The position numbers and the translations under genes are program-made. From Chinchilla lanigera (taxonomy: Eukaryota; Chordata; Mammalia; Rodentia; Chinchillidae), in assembly GCF_000276665.1 (NCBI RefSeq), contig NW_004955447.1, positions 14,432,327-14,496,326 of the forward strand: a stretch of 64,000 nucleotides of DNA, given 5' to 3'. The notes beneath the pieces were generated by a model. The model did not search any database. It had not been told where the DNA came from and worked only from the letters and a program-made list of their open reading frames with translations. Positions 10,741-21,995 of this stretch are shown in pieces. Positions within the stretch are counted from its first letter, which is position 1, and each line of letters starts with the position of its first letter.

Positions 10741-13700
10741 CCAACTGTAAAACGTTTGACAAGTAACATTTTGAAATATGCCTTCTTCCTTGTTCCCTGC
10801 CTTCCTGCTATCCCTGCAGGTTCCGGCCCAGTGCCTTGGGAGGAGGACATAGTGAGAAAGAACACAGATGTAGTTTGGAGGTAGTTTTGTTCCTTGTTCC
10901 AAATTAAACCCTTAAACTTGGGGGCCATGATGGAAGAGATTAAAGGAAGAGAATCTGTGTCACCTCCAGACTGGAAAGAACTGTCCACGGGTGAGCGGAA
11001 GAGAGGGAAGAGGGGTGTTACACGGTTAGGAGAAGGCAAGAACGTGCCCGGCTCGGCACCATGGTCTCTAAGGAAACAAACCCAGGAGAGAAAATGGGAA
11101 TAGCGTCTAGACAAATAGGGTCGACGTCCACCTCGCAAAGATCCCCACATCCCAGCCAGGGCAGAAAAGCAACAGAGATCTTGAGGACTCGGGAGAAGGT
11201 AGGGAAAGCACATAAGGTAACCAGCATGGATGGCACCCAAAGAGCTTCCTGCCTGCACCCCCTGATCCCCACTCCTCAATGTCTTGGCCCTTAGGAGGCT
11301 CCAGGAAAGTGTGAGGCTGATTTTCCACCACTGGGTGGGATGAGCCTCGTGGCCAGAAGGCAAACTGGCTTGTAGAGAGCTGAGTCCTGTTTTCCGTAGG
11401 CCTGGGCCTGAGCCTGTCTTTCAAGACGGAGTTGGCTAGAGGCTGAGGAGAAGGACGCCCTTGGCCGCGGGGCTGGAGGAGACTAGAGCCTCAGGATGAA
11501 AGGCCGGTTTGAGTTTTCTCGGCCTGGCCAAACCTCCACCACAGACTCGTGTAAAGACTTGGTTCTCTGCCTGAGCCAAAGCTGTGGTCTGACAGCGCGA
11601 AGTGTGTTATTGCTAATGACAGGTATGCACGCTTATCGTCACTGGCCATGATCGTTAAGGATGAATTCGTTTACGTTGCCATGGTTTTTAAACACTTTGT
11701 TAAGCACCTTCATATATGTTTGCTGATGTGATGACTACTACAGTAAAAATTGCTAAGATACAGTGTTTACTTAATAAACAGGGAGATTTGGAACTTTTCC
11801 TACGAAGGGCGAAACTGATTCCTCCGGATACATGGATTTAATGTTCATGACAGTCCCAGGTGAAAAAGCATATTTTGGCAATGAGTGCAGAGTCTTTTTC
11901 TCATTCCCTTTGGTCCTTAATCCTTCTGTCCTTGCTAATCAGCGCACCTTCACGTAATGTAAGAACAGAAACACGCTTTAGCCTGACTGCGGATGAGCCA
12001 GGACTTCCCCGAGATGCATCATGCAGCGATCTCCCCTCCTACCAAGTGGCTTTTGTAAAAAAAACTAATAGACTTTGAGAAAGCAGCTTTAGGGTTATGG
12101 AAAAGATGAGCAAAGCAGTCTCCATACCCTGCCACGTGTCCCCTCCATTTTCCTCTATTACCATCTGTCATTAGTGTAGCACAGATGTTGAGCAAATGAT
12201 GGGCAAAATTTAATACATTTTGATTAACCACAGCCCACAGCTGCTTTAGGGTTCGCATCTGGCACTGTCCACTCTGTGGGTCTGGACAGATGTTTGATGC
12301 CGTGTACCATGTGCAGTACCACACAGAGTAGTTTCGCTGCCCTAAGAGCCTTTCATGCTCCACGTATTCCTCCCTCCCTCCCATGCCCCATGTACTCGTG
12401 GAAACTACTCCAGTGTGTATTTATTAATCACAAACTCCAGAGAAAATGAGAACCTCATGAATAGCAGCACCTCTGACATCCATTTAAACCAAGCCCCCTT
12501 TAGTAGGCAAGCTTATCTATGTCCATAGCCGTGACAACTGCATGCTGTGTTATTTTCAGTCATCACTGCTTCATGGATGTATTTCCACATGCAAGTACAG
12601 TCCATGTACTGCTACCCTTGCCGCAATGTGTAGGGATGAACTACCTGATAGTTGCCGTGTCTCCTCAGTATGAATTGCCTTCCGTGACATGTTTGTTCAA
12701 TACTAGTTCTTCAACATAAACAACTGACACTGGAATACAATTTGATTCTATATTTATGAATTCAGTGATATTTAGCTTTTGTCTTCCCTTTTAAACTTTT
12801 TTCAAGGAACAAGTTTCCAGAGATCTCTCATAATTGAAAAGTCATTTTCCTTAGGAATAAATAAAGAATATGAGTGATGAAAGCCAGACAAGATCGTACT
12901 TCTTATAAATGACTGTTAACCGGTGAACCCACGCTGGCTCTGCTACTGGACAGGGCCCAAGGAGGGCTCCAAAGTGAAGATGGGGAACCTTGGCTCACCC
13001 CAAGCACGGGGCAGGTTGCAGGTTCGCCGACTTCCATATAGAAAAAGAATTCAGGACTCATCAGGAAGAGGCATAAAGGGATGTGTTAGGCAGAATGTTA
13101 GAAACACATATCAAAAGAAACAAGAGCACCGGTCTCCAATAGACAGACAGGTGCACTATGGCCTTGGGGATACAGTTCCGGGGATTTGAGAGTGTTCTGA
13201 AGGTGGGCTGTCTAGAATGTGTATTCTAGAGTCTGGGCTTTTGCTCCTTTAGTGGGCGGGGTTAACGTGCCAACCACTGACGTGTTTAAGCTGAGACGTG
13301 CTGTGGTCTAAGCCTCTAAGAGTGCGCTCCGGAGGCCGGGGTGGGAGGAGCAGCACCATTCACAGAGGTAAAGCACATGGACAGGGTTATTGTCTTGAAG
13401 GCACTGGGAATTTTTTTCTGAGTTTGTGTGCTGAAACTGCAGTTTTTAGTAAGAGTACAATTTTAGAATTATGATTTCCTGGTCTCCTTTTTACTCATCC
13501 CTATGTCTTTGATCCTCTCTCAGTTTTCTGATCACTTACTTCCTAGAGTGGCAGCTTGCCTGGCTTGCCAGGCTTCGTGCGGGAGGCTGAACCACGCCAC
13601 GGCTAAACCCACACATTGAGCTCGCAGCCCCCAGGACCTCAGAACTTGACTGTGCGAAAACGGAAACTTTACAAAGGTAACAAAGTTAAACCGAGGCCCT

Positions 13701-14159
13701 AGTTAAGATGGACCCTAGACCAGTATGACTGGCATCAGTCACAGATACACAGAGCAGGCAGAGCAGGCGAGGATGCAGCAGTTGTCACCAAAGCACCCAG
13801 GAGACCTTCCCACGACTCCGGCTGCCCACTTCCAGCCCCCAGACCCAGCGCAGCGGACGCTGCAGCAGTGTGGTCCAGGGGTGGGCTACCTGGGCGGCAG
13901 CTGACTCTCGGCCTGAAACACCGACTCCTCTGGCCAAGGGGTGCCAAAGGGCAGCCCCAGCTTTGGCATTCTTTAACGGTGCCCTGAGGAGGCGAAGGTG
14001 TGGGTCGGGGCCCATGCCCTGCTCCAGAGTCTGCGGGAGTGGTGCGGAAGCTGCAGAAGAGACGACTCATTGTAAGTACTTCGAGGGGAGCTGAGGCCGT
14101 TTGCTACCTCTCTAGCCTAAGGAGCTCCCTGGGCAGCATGTGATTTAAGGACAAACCGA
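10741..14159. other. spacer between the inverted composite elements
   Basis: No SINE was seen over 3.4 kb, unusual here. A 212-codon minus frame at 10725-11363 begins in the left element and has no recognised domain. 13700-14060 is GC-rich. Confidence 0.45.
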
Positions 14160-14253
14160 GGGGCTGGGGATTTAGCTCAGCGGCACAGCGCCTGCCTGGC
14201 AAGCGCAAGGTCATGAGTTCGATTCCCGGTACCGGAAGAGAAACAAAAATTAT
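14160..14253 (+). mobile_element. ID SINE, first of tandem pair
   Basis: ggggctggggatttagctca, box B agttcgattcccggtaccgg; tail ends at the next ID. Confidence 0.95.
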
Positions 14254-14345
14254 GGGGCTGGGGATTTAGCTCAGTGGCACAGTGCCTGCTTGGCAAGCAC
14301 AAGGTCATGAGTTCGATTCCTGGTACCAGAAAAAAAACACACACA
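14254..14345 (+). mobile_element. ID SINE, second of tandem pair
   Basis: ggggctggggatttagctca immediately after the first tail; ends in an A/AC-rich tail beside the right composite element. Confidence 0.95.
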
Positions 14346-14997
14346 AAAAGGGGAAGCCTTGTGGCGGAGAGCGTCGGTCTTCAGGCTGGCTCCCTGCTCC
14401 TAGGCACCCCGAAGGAGGGCCCCCGGCACCAGGGAAGCCTCATGGCAGTGCGCACTGGCACGCGCCATCCCTCAGGCCAACCACCACCACTCAGTTGAGA
14501 ACTACCATGGCACAGAGAAACAATGACACAATTGCCACAATTGTGGCACAATGACACAAACATGCATCAGCTGCGGAGGCCCACCCACAAACATGTGTGA
14601 ATCATTCCAACATGGTGAAAACCCTGGGAATACATGCCACACAATGGGTCTGTCTTGCTCCTGCCGTTGAGAACTAGAAAAGTCCAGAGTCAGCGGAGGA
14701 GCAGCTGCTGAACCAGGACCTGGAGAACATGAGAATACAGACTAAGCCAGAAGAGTCAGAGGTCCTGTGGACTGGGGTCATGAGAGCCACTAGGAAGCTG
14801 TAAACCAGGAGGACCTTGCACAATACCTGGAGAGACCCCCTGGAAGCCATTCTTCCCCTGACAGTACAGGCTGTGGTGGAGCTCTGGAGAAGTCTGCAGC
14901 AGGATTCCTGCTGCCTGTGCTGACAGTTGGGGAGAGGACACTAACTGGTTGTGGGGTCCCAATGTGATGGGAGGCTGGAGAGAAAAAGCTACAAAGA

Positions 14998-15225
14998 GTG
15001 GCTTTCACCCCAGATGGTTCACTTGAGATGTTAGTAAGAATTGCCTCCTCAGTATTCTATAGCCATGACGAGGAGGTGGCCAAGAAGAAAAAACAAAGAG
15101 ACCAAGAAAAATCAGCTGCTTTTGCTGCAGCACTAAGAGAAACAGACCCCAAGGCTGATTCTCGGGGCCCCAAGAAGAACTCAATGACTGCATTCATCTG
15201 CTACCACTGTTAAAAGCCAGGCTAC
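14998..15225 (+). pseudogene. degraded endogenous retrovirus gag fragment (capsid end/nucleocapsid start)
   Basis: Open frame of about 70 codons. It has a Lys/Arg/Glu-rich helix (EEVAKKKKQRDQEKSAAFAA) followed by the first half of a CCHC zinc knuckle (CYHC at about 15201-15212). This is the arrangement at the capsid-nucleocapsid boundary of gamma-type (class I) gag proteins. A TAA stop at 15211-15213 interrupts the knuckle and the rest is lost in the gap from 15226. There is no genuine ATG start at the left edge of the frame. It is non-functional as it stands. Confidence 0.6.
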
Positions 15226-15550
15226 NNNNNNNNNNNNNNNNNNNNNNNNNNNNNNNNNNNNNNNNNNNNNNNNNNNNNNNNNNNNNNNNNNNNNNNNNNN
15301 NNNNNNNNNNNNNNNNNNNNNNNNNNNNNNNNNNNNNNNNNNNNNNNNNNNNNNNNNNNNNNNNNNNNNNNNNNNNNNNNNNNNNNNNNNNNNNNNNNNN
15401 NNNNNNNNNNNNNNNNNNNNNNNNNNNNNNNNNNNNNNNNNNNNNNNNNNNNNNNNNNNNNNNNNNNNNNNNNNNNNNNNNNNNNNNNNNNNNNNNNNNN
15501 NNNNNNNNNNNNNNNNNNNNNNNNNNNNNNNNNNNNNNNNNNNNNNNNNN
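15226..15550. other. assembly gap (325 N)
   Basis: Unsequenced run inside the right composite retroelement, immediately after the half zinc-knuckle. The true size is unknown. Confidence 0.99.
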
Positions 15551-15659
15551 TGGCCTTCCTTCCAGCTGCCACACCTCAGTGACAGGAGTCACTGGTGAGG
15601 AGGTAATATGCTATTTTTGACAACCCTTAGGCTTGTTAGATCCTTCTTGCATATCTCTG

Positions 15660-16055
15660 TCTTCCTGAGAAACCACTTTGAAGATACCACCATGTATTAA
15701 GCAGCCATTGATATTTTCCTACTAATCTATCCATAACTCTGTAATGTTTGTATTGTTCCTATTCTATTTCGTAAATGGATGCATGTTTATTATTATGTAT
15801 TTCCTACAACAACCATTGAGAATAGTTAATGATTATTCAATACATCACTCATGTATAGCTCTATTTATTTTCTTTAGAAGCCATTTTGAAGATACCAAAG
15901 TATAGTACAACAACTATTGATAATCTCCTATCCCTTTTGTCTGTAACTCACTATTATTTGTCTATTTGTTTTCCTGAGAAACTATCTTGTAGATAACAAT
16001 ATGTAAAACAATAACCATTGATAATTTCCTACCACTTTGTCTGTAATTTATTTGG
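15660..16055 (+). repeat. four diverged ~100-base units in the AT-rich part of the composite element
   Basis: Units recur with the pattern (gagaaacca)-ttgaagata-cc...atgta...acaaccattgataat-ttcctac. Starts are near 15666, 15790, 15875 and 15972. The same units appear inverted in 9440-9920. Confidence 0.5.
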
Positions 16056-16096
16056 TAAGCCCCCCCGCATTATTATGTTATCCTTCTTTTACTCTT

Positions 16097-16164
16097 TTTT
16101 TTTTTTTTTGGTTTTTTGGTTTTGGTTTTTCTCCGGTACCGGGAACCGAACTCATGACCTTGCG
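16097..16164 (-). mobile_element. 5'-truncated ID SINE inside the right composite element
   Basis: A T-rich tail followed by ctccggtaccgggaaccgaa and the rest of the ID 3' half; the internal promoter half is absent. It is flanked by a perfect 15-base duplication ccttcttttactctt at 16082-16096 and 16165-16179. The left composite copy has this target only once and no ID. Confidence 0.9.
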
Positions 16165-16605
16165 CCTTCTTTTACTCTTTAAAAAGGACAAACCGGACAA
16201 CTTCTCCAGAGAGACGAAGCCTGCCTTCCTCCATTCATGCGCCACACGCTCGGCACCTCTTGCAGGGGAAGCAGGAATGCAGAGGTGGTAAGAGCATCAT
16301 TTGGGGTCAGAGCAGCCTCACCCACTGCAGGGGCAGAAAGTGAGAGGCTCATACCCCACATGCAGAGCTGTCCTTCTGTCTGGCACGGAATTGGGTGCAT
16401 GCAAGGCCCCTCCAGCATAGCGAAGGATTTGCAGTGCTCCTATGCTCCTAAGGATTTGGGAGGGCTCCTAATTCTAGGTTTCTAGGCTCCCAACTAAGCA
16501 TTGTATAAACAACTTCACACCGCGGTAGAAATGCTTTTAAGACTTTTTGTTTGTTTCGTTGGTTGGTTGGTTGGGGTTTTTTTCATTGTTTTTTGTTTTG
16601 TTTTG

Positions 16606-16754
16606 TTTTTTTTTTTTGAGATAGGGTCTTTCTATGTAGTTCAGGCTGAGCTTGAACTCCCTATGTAGCCCAGGCTGGGCTCCAACTCATGGTGATCCTC
16701 CTGCCTCAGCCTCCCAAGTGCTGGGATTACAGGCATATGCCACCATACTTGGTG
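16606..16754 (-). mobile_element. B1 SINE
   Basis: tgagatagggtctttctatg to tatgccaccatacttggt, duplication present. Confidence 0.93.
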
Positions 16755-16904
16755 TTTTTAAGATTTAATGAAGCAACTTTGCTGCCTCTGTTTACATTTT
16801 CAAAAGAGGTAAGCTTTATGCGATAAGAAAATGATTCTGAAGGTGGAACTTTATGCATTAACAAATTGGCAAGAGAGACAGGGTTGGGACAGGAACATAC
16901 TACT

Positions 16905-17050
16905 ACTCATGGTAACAGTCACTGAGTATTTCATGTCTAGCACCATACCTTGAACACTTCATCCATTGTTTCACTTAAACTTCACAATAATTCCAGGGGT
17001 AAATTTGAAGAACTTGAACCTAACCTGTAGCTTCCTGTCCACAGAGCATG
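16905..17050 (+). repeat. MIR fragment
   Basis: cactgagtatttcatgtcta and ttcacttaaacttcacaata follow the MIR core order. Confidence 0.6.
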
Positions 17051-17264
17051 AGTTTACTTTCCCACTGCCTTTGGTAACATGCCTTTAGGAAATTCTTGCA
17101 TGGAAAGAAGCTGCAAAACCTTGATTGTCACTGCTCGTAGCCTGGGCAGCTCCCCCAGCCTTCACCTTGCAAGTCTGTCAATCCCCTGACCAATATTACT
17201 GGGTATTTCTTTGCACTAAAGACTGCCTTAGACACTCCCAAACCTCCTGGATACTATCAGGGAC

Positions 17265-17575
17265 TTGTCTGGGTTCCTAGTCCCCTAAGATGAGTGTACG
17301 GTGAAGGCTTAAATAAAAGGACAAGTAATATGGTTTTGGGGTCCAGGAAGGTCAGAACTCTCTTGGAGCTAAGGCAGAGACTTCTCTGAATTTTCTGTAT
17401 TTGCTGGATTTCAAACAAATTCATAGGGTGAAGGGGAAAGCTGAGCTAAAGGCAGGAAACTGAGCAGGACCTGGAGAAGTCAGAACAAAGACTTTTCCAG
17501 CAGTAAATTTTGCCAATTAAGAGAACTGTTTGATCTCCTAGACTGGTAGTTTATAGCTCTGGAATAGGGAGTGTC
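17265..17575 (+). repeat. unassigned dispersed repeat, copy A
   Basis: Shares an ordered series of blocks with 58365-58725: gatg-g-gaaggcttaaat, ctgagcaggact/acctgg, gacttttaaaa/ccag, and a tail with agttatag/tttatag. Copies are strongly diverged. It may be an LTR. Confidence 0.5.
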
Positions 17576-17636
17576 AGCAGCTGCAGTTGTGTCTTGCCTC
17601 AGGGTCTGTAATGCGAGCTTTCCAAAACCCCTGGAA

Positions 17637-17741
17637 GGGGCTGGGGATTTAGCTCAGCGGCAAAAAGCGCCTGCCTGGCAAGCGCAAGGTCGTGAGTTCG
17701 GTTCCCGGTACCGGAGAAAAACCAAAAAAAAAAACAAAAAA
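17637..17741 (+). mobile_element. ID SINE
   Basis: Full length with ccggtaccgg palindrome; target duplication caaaacccctgga at 17623-17635 and 17742-17754. Confidence 0.96.
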
Positions 17742-17914
17742 CAAAACCCCTGGAGAGGACTGTGCTCAGTAGCTCGACCCTCACAAAGCCCAATCCCCAA
17801 CAAGATGCCCCGTGCTGCCCCTGTGCTAGATGCTCCTAACACAGTGCTGCCTGAACTTAGCAAGCTACCGACTCCACTTGGCTTTGTCGCCAGGGACTTG
17901 CTCATGCTGTGGGG

Positions 17915-18045
17915 ACCCAGCAGTCAATGAACAGTACTATTCTTATCTCCTTGCACAGCTGAGGAAAATGAGTCCGCGAGGATTGGTTAAAGACATAAAG
18001 CTATTAAGTGGTGGGACTTGGGTTCAAATCCTGCCATACCGATTT
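17915..18045 (+). repeat. MIR fragment
   Basis: gctgaggaaaatgagtccgc and ggacttgggttcaaatcctg match the MIR 3' half. Confidence 0.65.
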
Positions 18046-19023
18046 CAGGAGGTGTGCGCCTAGTCATGTCCACGTTGTCTCCCTGCAACCTGTGAAGTCG
18101 AGCCATGCAGTCACTTGTTCCTCTGCACCGATGGCCCTCCCTGTGGTAATAATCTCAGAGAAATCTGGACTAAAAAGGCTCCCTGAGCTAGGCCACTTTT
18201 AAGTTTCCTGGAACCAGGATGGTAGAGCTTTCAGGCTATCCAAACCTGAAGCTGCTCCTGCTGGCTTAGACCAGTGCACAGAAAGTGCTGAGTGACCTGG
18301 GTCTCTAACTGCTCTGCTGTGAGTCCACCTGAGCCCTTTCCCCAGAGCTGCCCACCCGCTGTGTGCCTGCCATTGAGTCACCTGCTCCCCACCTCCCATG
18401 GAGGCCAAGCTGTTCTCCTTTCTCCCTCCCTGGCCTGGTACCTGCCATGTCTTGTCCTATCCAGGATACTCAGCATCCTGGAAGGTCTGCAGGCCACACC
18501 CTGGCAGTGAGAATCAAGGGCAGGCGGGCACATGCTGCTGGTGGGTGGGGATGGTCTCTCACCTCACCCAACAGCTCCTCCTAGATGGAAAATCAATGCA
18601 AGCCATGAAAGAGCTTGTGTCTCAGGCTGCCTGTCCTTACTGCCTGTGGTTTGTCTCTGCTGCCAAAGGTGGCCCTGGGCCAAGACCTTCCCAGACAGGC
18701 CCTTGGAAAGCAGAGCCCTCTGAGAGGAAGTGGTGAGCCAGGTAGGGTGGGAGGCTCCGCCCCATGGCCCATTAACTCCTCTGCTTCAATTCACATAGGC
18801 TCCCACAGACCAAACAGTTCAGGTCTGCTGTGAGTTGGTTTACAGGAGCTGATAGAGGGCTTAAAACCCCAGTCTCCATGTGCTTTCAGCAGACCAAATC
18901 CAAGGTCTTGCTCACAAGCTGTTGGAAATTCTGCAGGCAGAACCACTCCCCTCGCCCTGCTCCAGTCCCAGGCTAAGCTTCAGTCCACTCTTTCACCATC
19001 TTCTTTGCTGTTCCTGTTAACAG
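18046..19023. other. no gene recognised
   Basis: Moderately GC-rich, short frames only, no repeat identified. Confidence 0.5.
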
Positions 19024-19830
19024 CAGCAGTCCTCCCTTATCTGCAGTTTCATTTCAAGTTTTAGTTACCAGAAGTCAACTTAGTCTCAAAACATTAAATG
19101 GAAATTTCCAGGAGCAAATAATTCGTAAGCTCCAAACTGGGTGTTGTTCAGAGTAACACAATGAAATTTCACATCCTCTGGCTCTCCCCACCGGGACATG
19201 AATCATCCCTTTGTCCAATGTATCCACACTATATGTGCTACCCGCCCATTAGTAGTCCCTGGCCATCTCAGCTATCAGATCCATCATCACTACTGCAGTA
19301 TCACAGTGTTTGTGTTTACATAATCCTTATTTAAGTTAATAATGATCCCGAAGTCACATTTCAGATGTGCCAAAGAAAGTAATAAAATATTGCCTTTAAG
19401 CAAAATGTTAAGTCTTCAACTTCCTAAGAAAAAAAATGCAACCAGCATCACCTAAACCAGATGATCCCCTTCTAACCATGTAGAGGAGGGTCAGCAGAAG
19501 CCTAGCACTATGCCACAATGCCTGTGTAATTTGGCTTACTTAATTAATCTCACCATGCAGGCACCAGGTCATCTAACAGTATCACAAAAAGAAGACTGCG
19601 TCAGTATATTTTGAGAGGAAAAAAACAACCGCATTACATAACTTATTTACCCTTGCTCTATGATGTTGTTGTTAATTTCTTTTTGTGCCTAGTTTACAAG
19701 TTAAACATTATCATAAGTGTGTGTGGACAGAATACTGGGGGTTCAGCACTATCCTCATTTTGGACATCAAGTGGGGGTCTTAGAACATGCATTTTAGGCA
19801 TCACAAAGGAAGTGTGGACTACTGTACTGC
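19024..19830 (+). mobile_element. Tigger-type (TcMar) DNA transposon, internally decayed
   Basis: The left end reads cagtcctcccttatctgcag and the right end aaaggaagtgtggactactg, imperfect inverted ends of the kind found in Tigger elements. Internal blocks match my memory of the family, such as ggacatgaatcatccctttg and the late block caagtgggggtcttagaaca. The transposase region is mostly lost and no long frame survives. At about 800 bases it is much shorter than an autonomous Tigger. Confidence 0.7.
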
Positions 19831-20629
19831 TGAATAACCAGAAGAGGGATACCAGAATACGTCTCCCCAGAAATGTATCATTGAGCTGAAGACCATTAAG
19901 CAGCAGCGGATACAGGAAACCTCCCTGCTCTCCTTTCATTTGCCTAAAAGCCAGACACGGTTTATAAGGACTTCCACCAAGTAGAACAAAGATTAACCAC
20001 AGAAGACAACTTTATGCCCTTCATTGCCTGGAGATGGAACTGAGGTGGTCAGAGACCACCATGAGACCCAAGGACACTTAACCTGCATGCCCGGGCCCTT
20101 AACTGTTACTCATTAAAATCATGACTTGTGCTTCCATTGGAGGCTGTTGGGGACGTGAAAGTAGCTTTTGCTAAAAACAGCGACTCTTTACTTGGACCTA
20201 CACATGTAACTAAAAGAAACACAAAGCTTGTCGTTTATTTTGTAGGTGTCTCTTTCATTATCTTAAAACTTTGGTTCAGACCCTGCTCAGCCCTACATCT
20301 GGGAGAGTTAGTCATGTGGGGAGGGCCCATCTAAGAACTGGCATTACAAGGCTGACTAGCTCCAAATTTACACAGTCTTTCTCATCCCTCTTAAAGACTG
20401 ACGGCATCTGGAAAAGAGATTTACAGGGATATTTAACTGCCAATGGGCACCTAAAAGTTCCCCAGTATTTCTCTAACCCTGCAGACACCTGGGATTCCAG
20501 TGGAGCCTCCAACACTGTGACTGTCCTAAGCAAAAGCAGTCATCTCAGGTAGACCAGTTGCCCACCCAAGTGGTAAGGCCTTCTCAGGGGAGAAGTCCTT
20601 AAAACCAGAACTGAGATAATGGCCAGCCA

Positions 20630-20880
20630 GACCCTAGCCCACTGCAGCTACCACTTAAAAGCTGGCCTTGGCCCTTTGTTAATGCGCCGGTCTGATCCAC
20701 TCCACCTGAACTACACCTCCTTCCCCACTTTCTCACTTACTAAATCCGCCTGTGCCTCTCACTGACAAGTCCTGAAATCCTTTCTGTGAGAGGACATCAA
20801 GGACCTGTTGGACTGGGACCTCCTTACAGGGACCTCCTTGGGCCCCACCTGGTGGTGATACCGGCAGAATCTACATTAAC
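20630..20880 (+). mobile_element. possible LTR fragment
   Basis: ctttctgtgagaggacatca followed by ggacctgttggactgggacc and tggtggtgataccggcagaa recalls U5 and leader sequence of some class I ERVs. A weak call based on memory of LTR ends. Confidence 0.3.
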
Positions 20881-21512
20881 AAGCCTTGCTGACAGTCTTC
20901 AGTGGCCTTCCCGTACGTACGCTCCCAGAGACTCGCAGGCCCTTTACCGTGTCTTGTCACAGCTCTAAGACTTTATTGTGCTTTGTTGAGCATCTATGTC
21001 AGCTGGAGCTCAACTCCACCTCTCTGAGAAGAACTCACGGTCTGGGTATCTCCCACGGATGTATGAAATACGTCAACACGTTTCCATTTTCTTGTTAATG
21101 TCTTTTGTTACAGGAGTCTTTCCCTTAGAGCTCAGAAAATGATGCACCAAAGCACAGCCCCTGCATGCTGAGTATCTTGAAGCACAGAAGCAGCCTTGAG
21201 GTCTCTTCGTCCTGCTTCCGACTCCTACTTTCTTGACGCACAGGAGGCGGCTTTCTCCCAAGTTCCCTCATCTGACTAAGGGACGTTCCTTCGGAAGGAA
21301 TGCTATCGTCCCACCCTGCCCCCTGCCATCTCCTCAAACAGGCAAGAGGAACTCGTAGGAAAGAGGGCTACAGTAGGCGCCACACCAAAGCCGGCACAAA
21401 CACTTCAGGCTACTGTCTGCTCTTTGGACTCATTCCTGTCCCTAAAGATCACTTACTGTTCCTCTAAACACATCCCACTTCTCTCTCTTGTGGAGAAGGT
21501 CACTGTGTTATT

Positions 21513-21617
21513 GGTTTTTTTTTTTTTTTTTGGTTTTTCTCCGGTACCGGGAACCGAACTCACGACCTTGCACTTGCCAGGCAGGCGCTTTTGCCGCTGA
21601 GCTAAATCCCCAGCCCC
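21513..21617 (-). mobile_element. ID SINE
   Basis: ctccggtaccgggaaccgaa; target duplication gtcactgtgttattg / gtcattgtgttattg on either side. Confidence 0.96.
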
Positions 21618-21811
21618 GTCATTGTGTTATTGAATACGCTTTTCCTGCAGTGTCCCCGTGCTGGCAGTAGAACCACCGACCTCTTCTGTCAATCTGTTGT
21701 CAGCTTGGTTCTGCAGACTCAATTACTGAATCTTCACAAAGCAGAATGAAAGTTCCCTTCCCCCCTTGGTAAGTATGAAACTACGGCCATTGAAGGAAAA
21801 AAGTATTTTTC

Positions 21812-21995
21812 TTGCCAAGTGTGACAGCTCACAATTGTAATGCCAGCACTCGAGGAAGCTGAGGCAAGTTCAAGCCAAGCCTGGGCAATGTAAGGAGATC
21901 GTGTCTCCAAGTTTTAAAAGGAAATTATTTTTTAAAGGGCTTGGGGTGTAACTCAGTGTAACGGCCTTGGGTTCAGTCTCCAATATCAAACCGCC
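21812..21995 (+). mobile_element. B1-dID SINE
   Basis: B1 part tgccagcactcgaggaagct, A-rich linker, then dID part gggcttggggtgtaactcag. Confidence 0.75.

Larger units (their letters stand above)
14346..16183 (+). mobile_element. composite retroelement, right copy with gag-derived segment
   Basis: Plus-strand partner of 9403-10740 and inverted to it. It holds one GC-rich unit (14365-14460), the shared middle part (14480-15025), a segment resembling retroviral gag (14998-15225), an assembly gap, then the shared AT-rich four-unit part (15603-16080) ending in ctctttaaaaa. A 5'-truncated ID SINE sits inside its 3' end at 16097-16164. The left edge abuts a tandem ID pair and may be truncated. It may be a retrovirus-derived, LTR-less element copied by L1 machinery, but only the order of parts and the A-tail support this. 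Confidence 0.65.

Noticed and set aside
10725..11363. 212-codon minus-strand frame
   Set aside because: Overlaps the composite element's 5' part, no recognised domain; composition does not look like a conserved protein.
14160..14345. tRNA-like box A and box B sequences
   Set aside because: They belong to ID SINEs; no cloverleaf with anticodon stem and mature 3' end is present.
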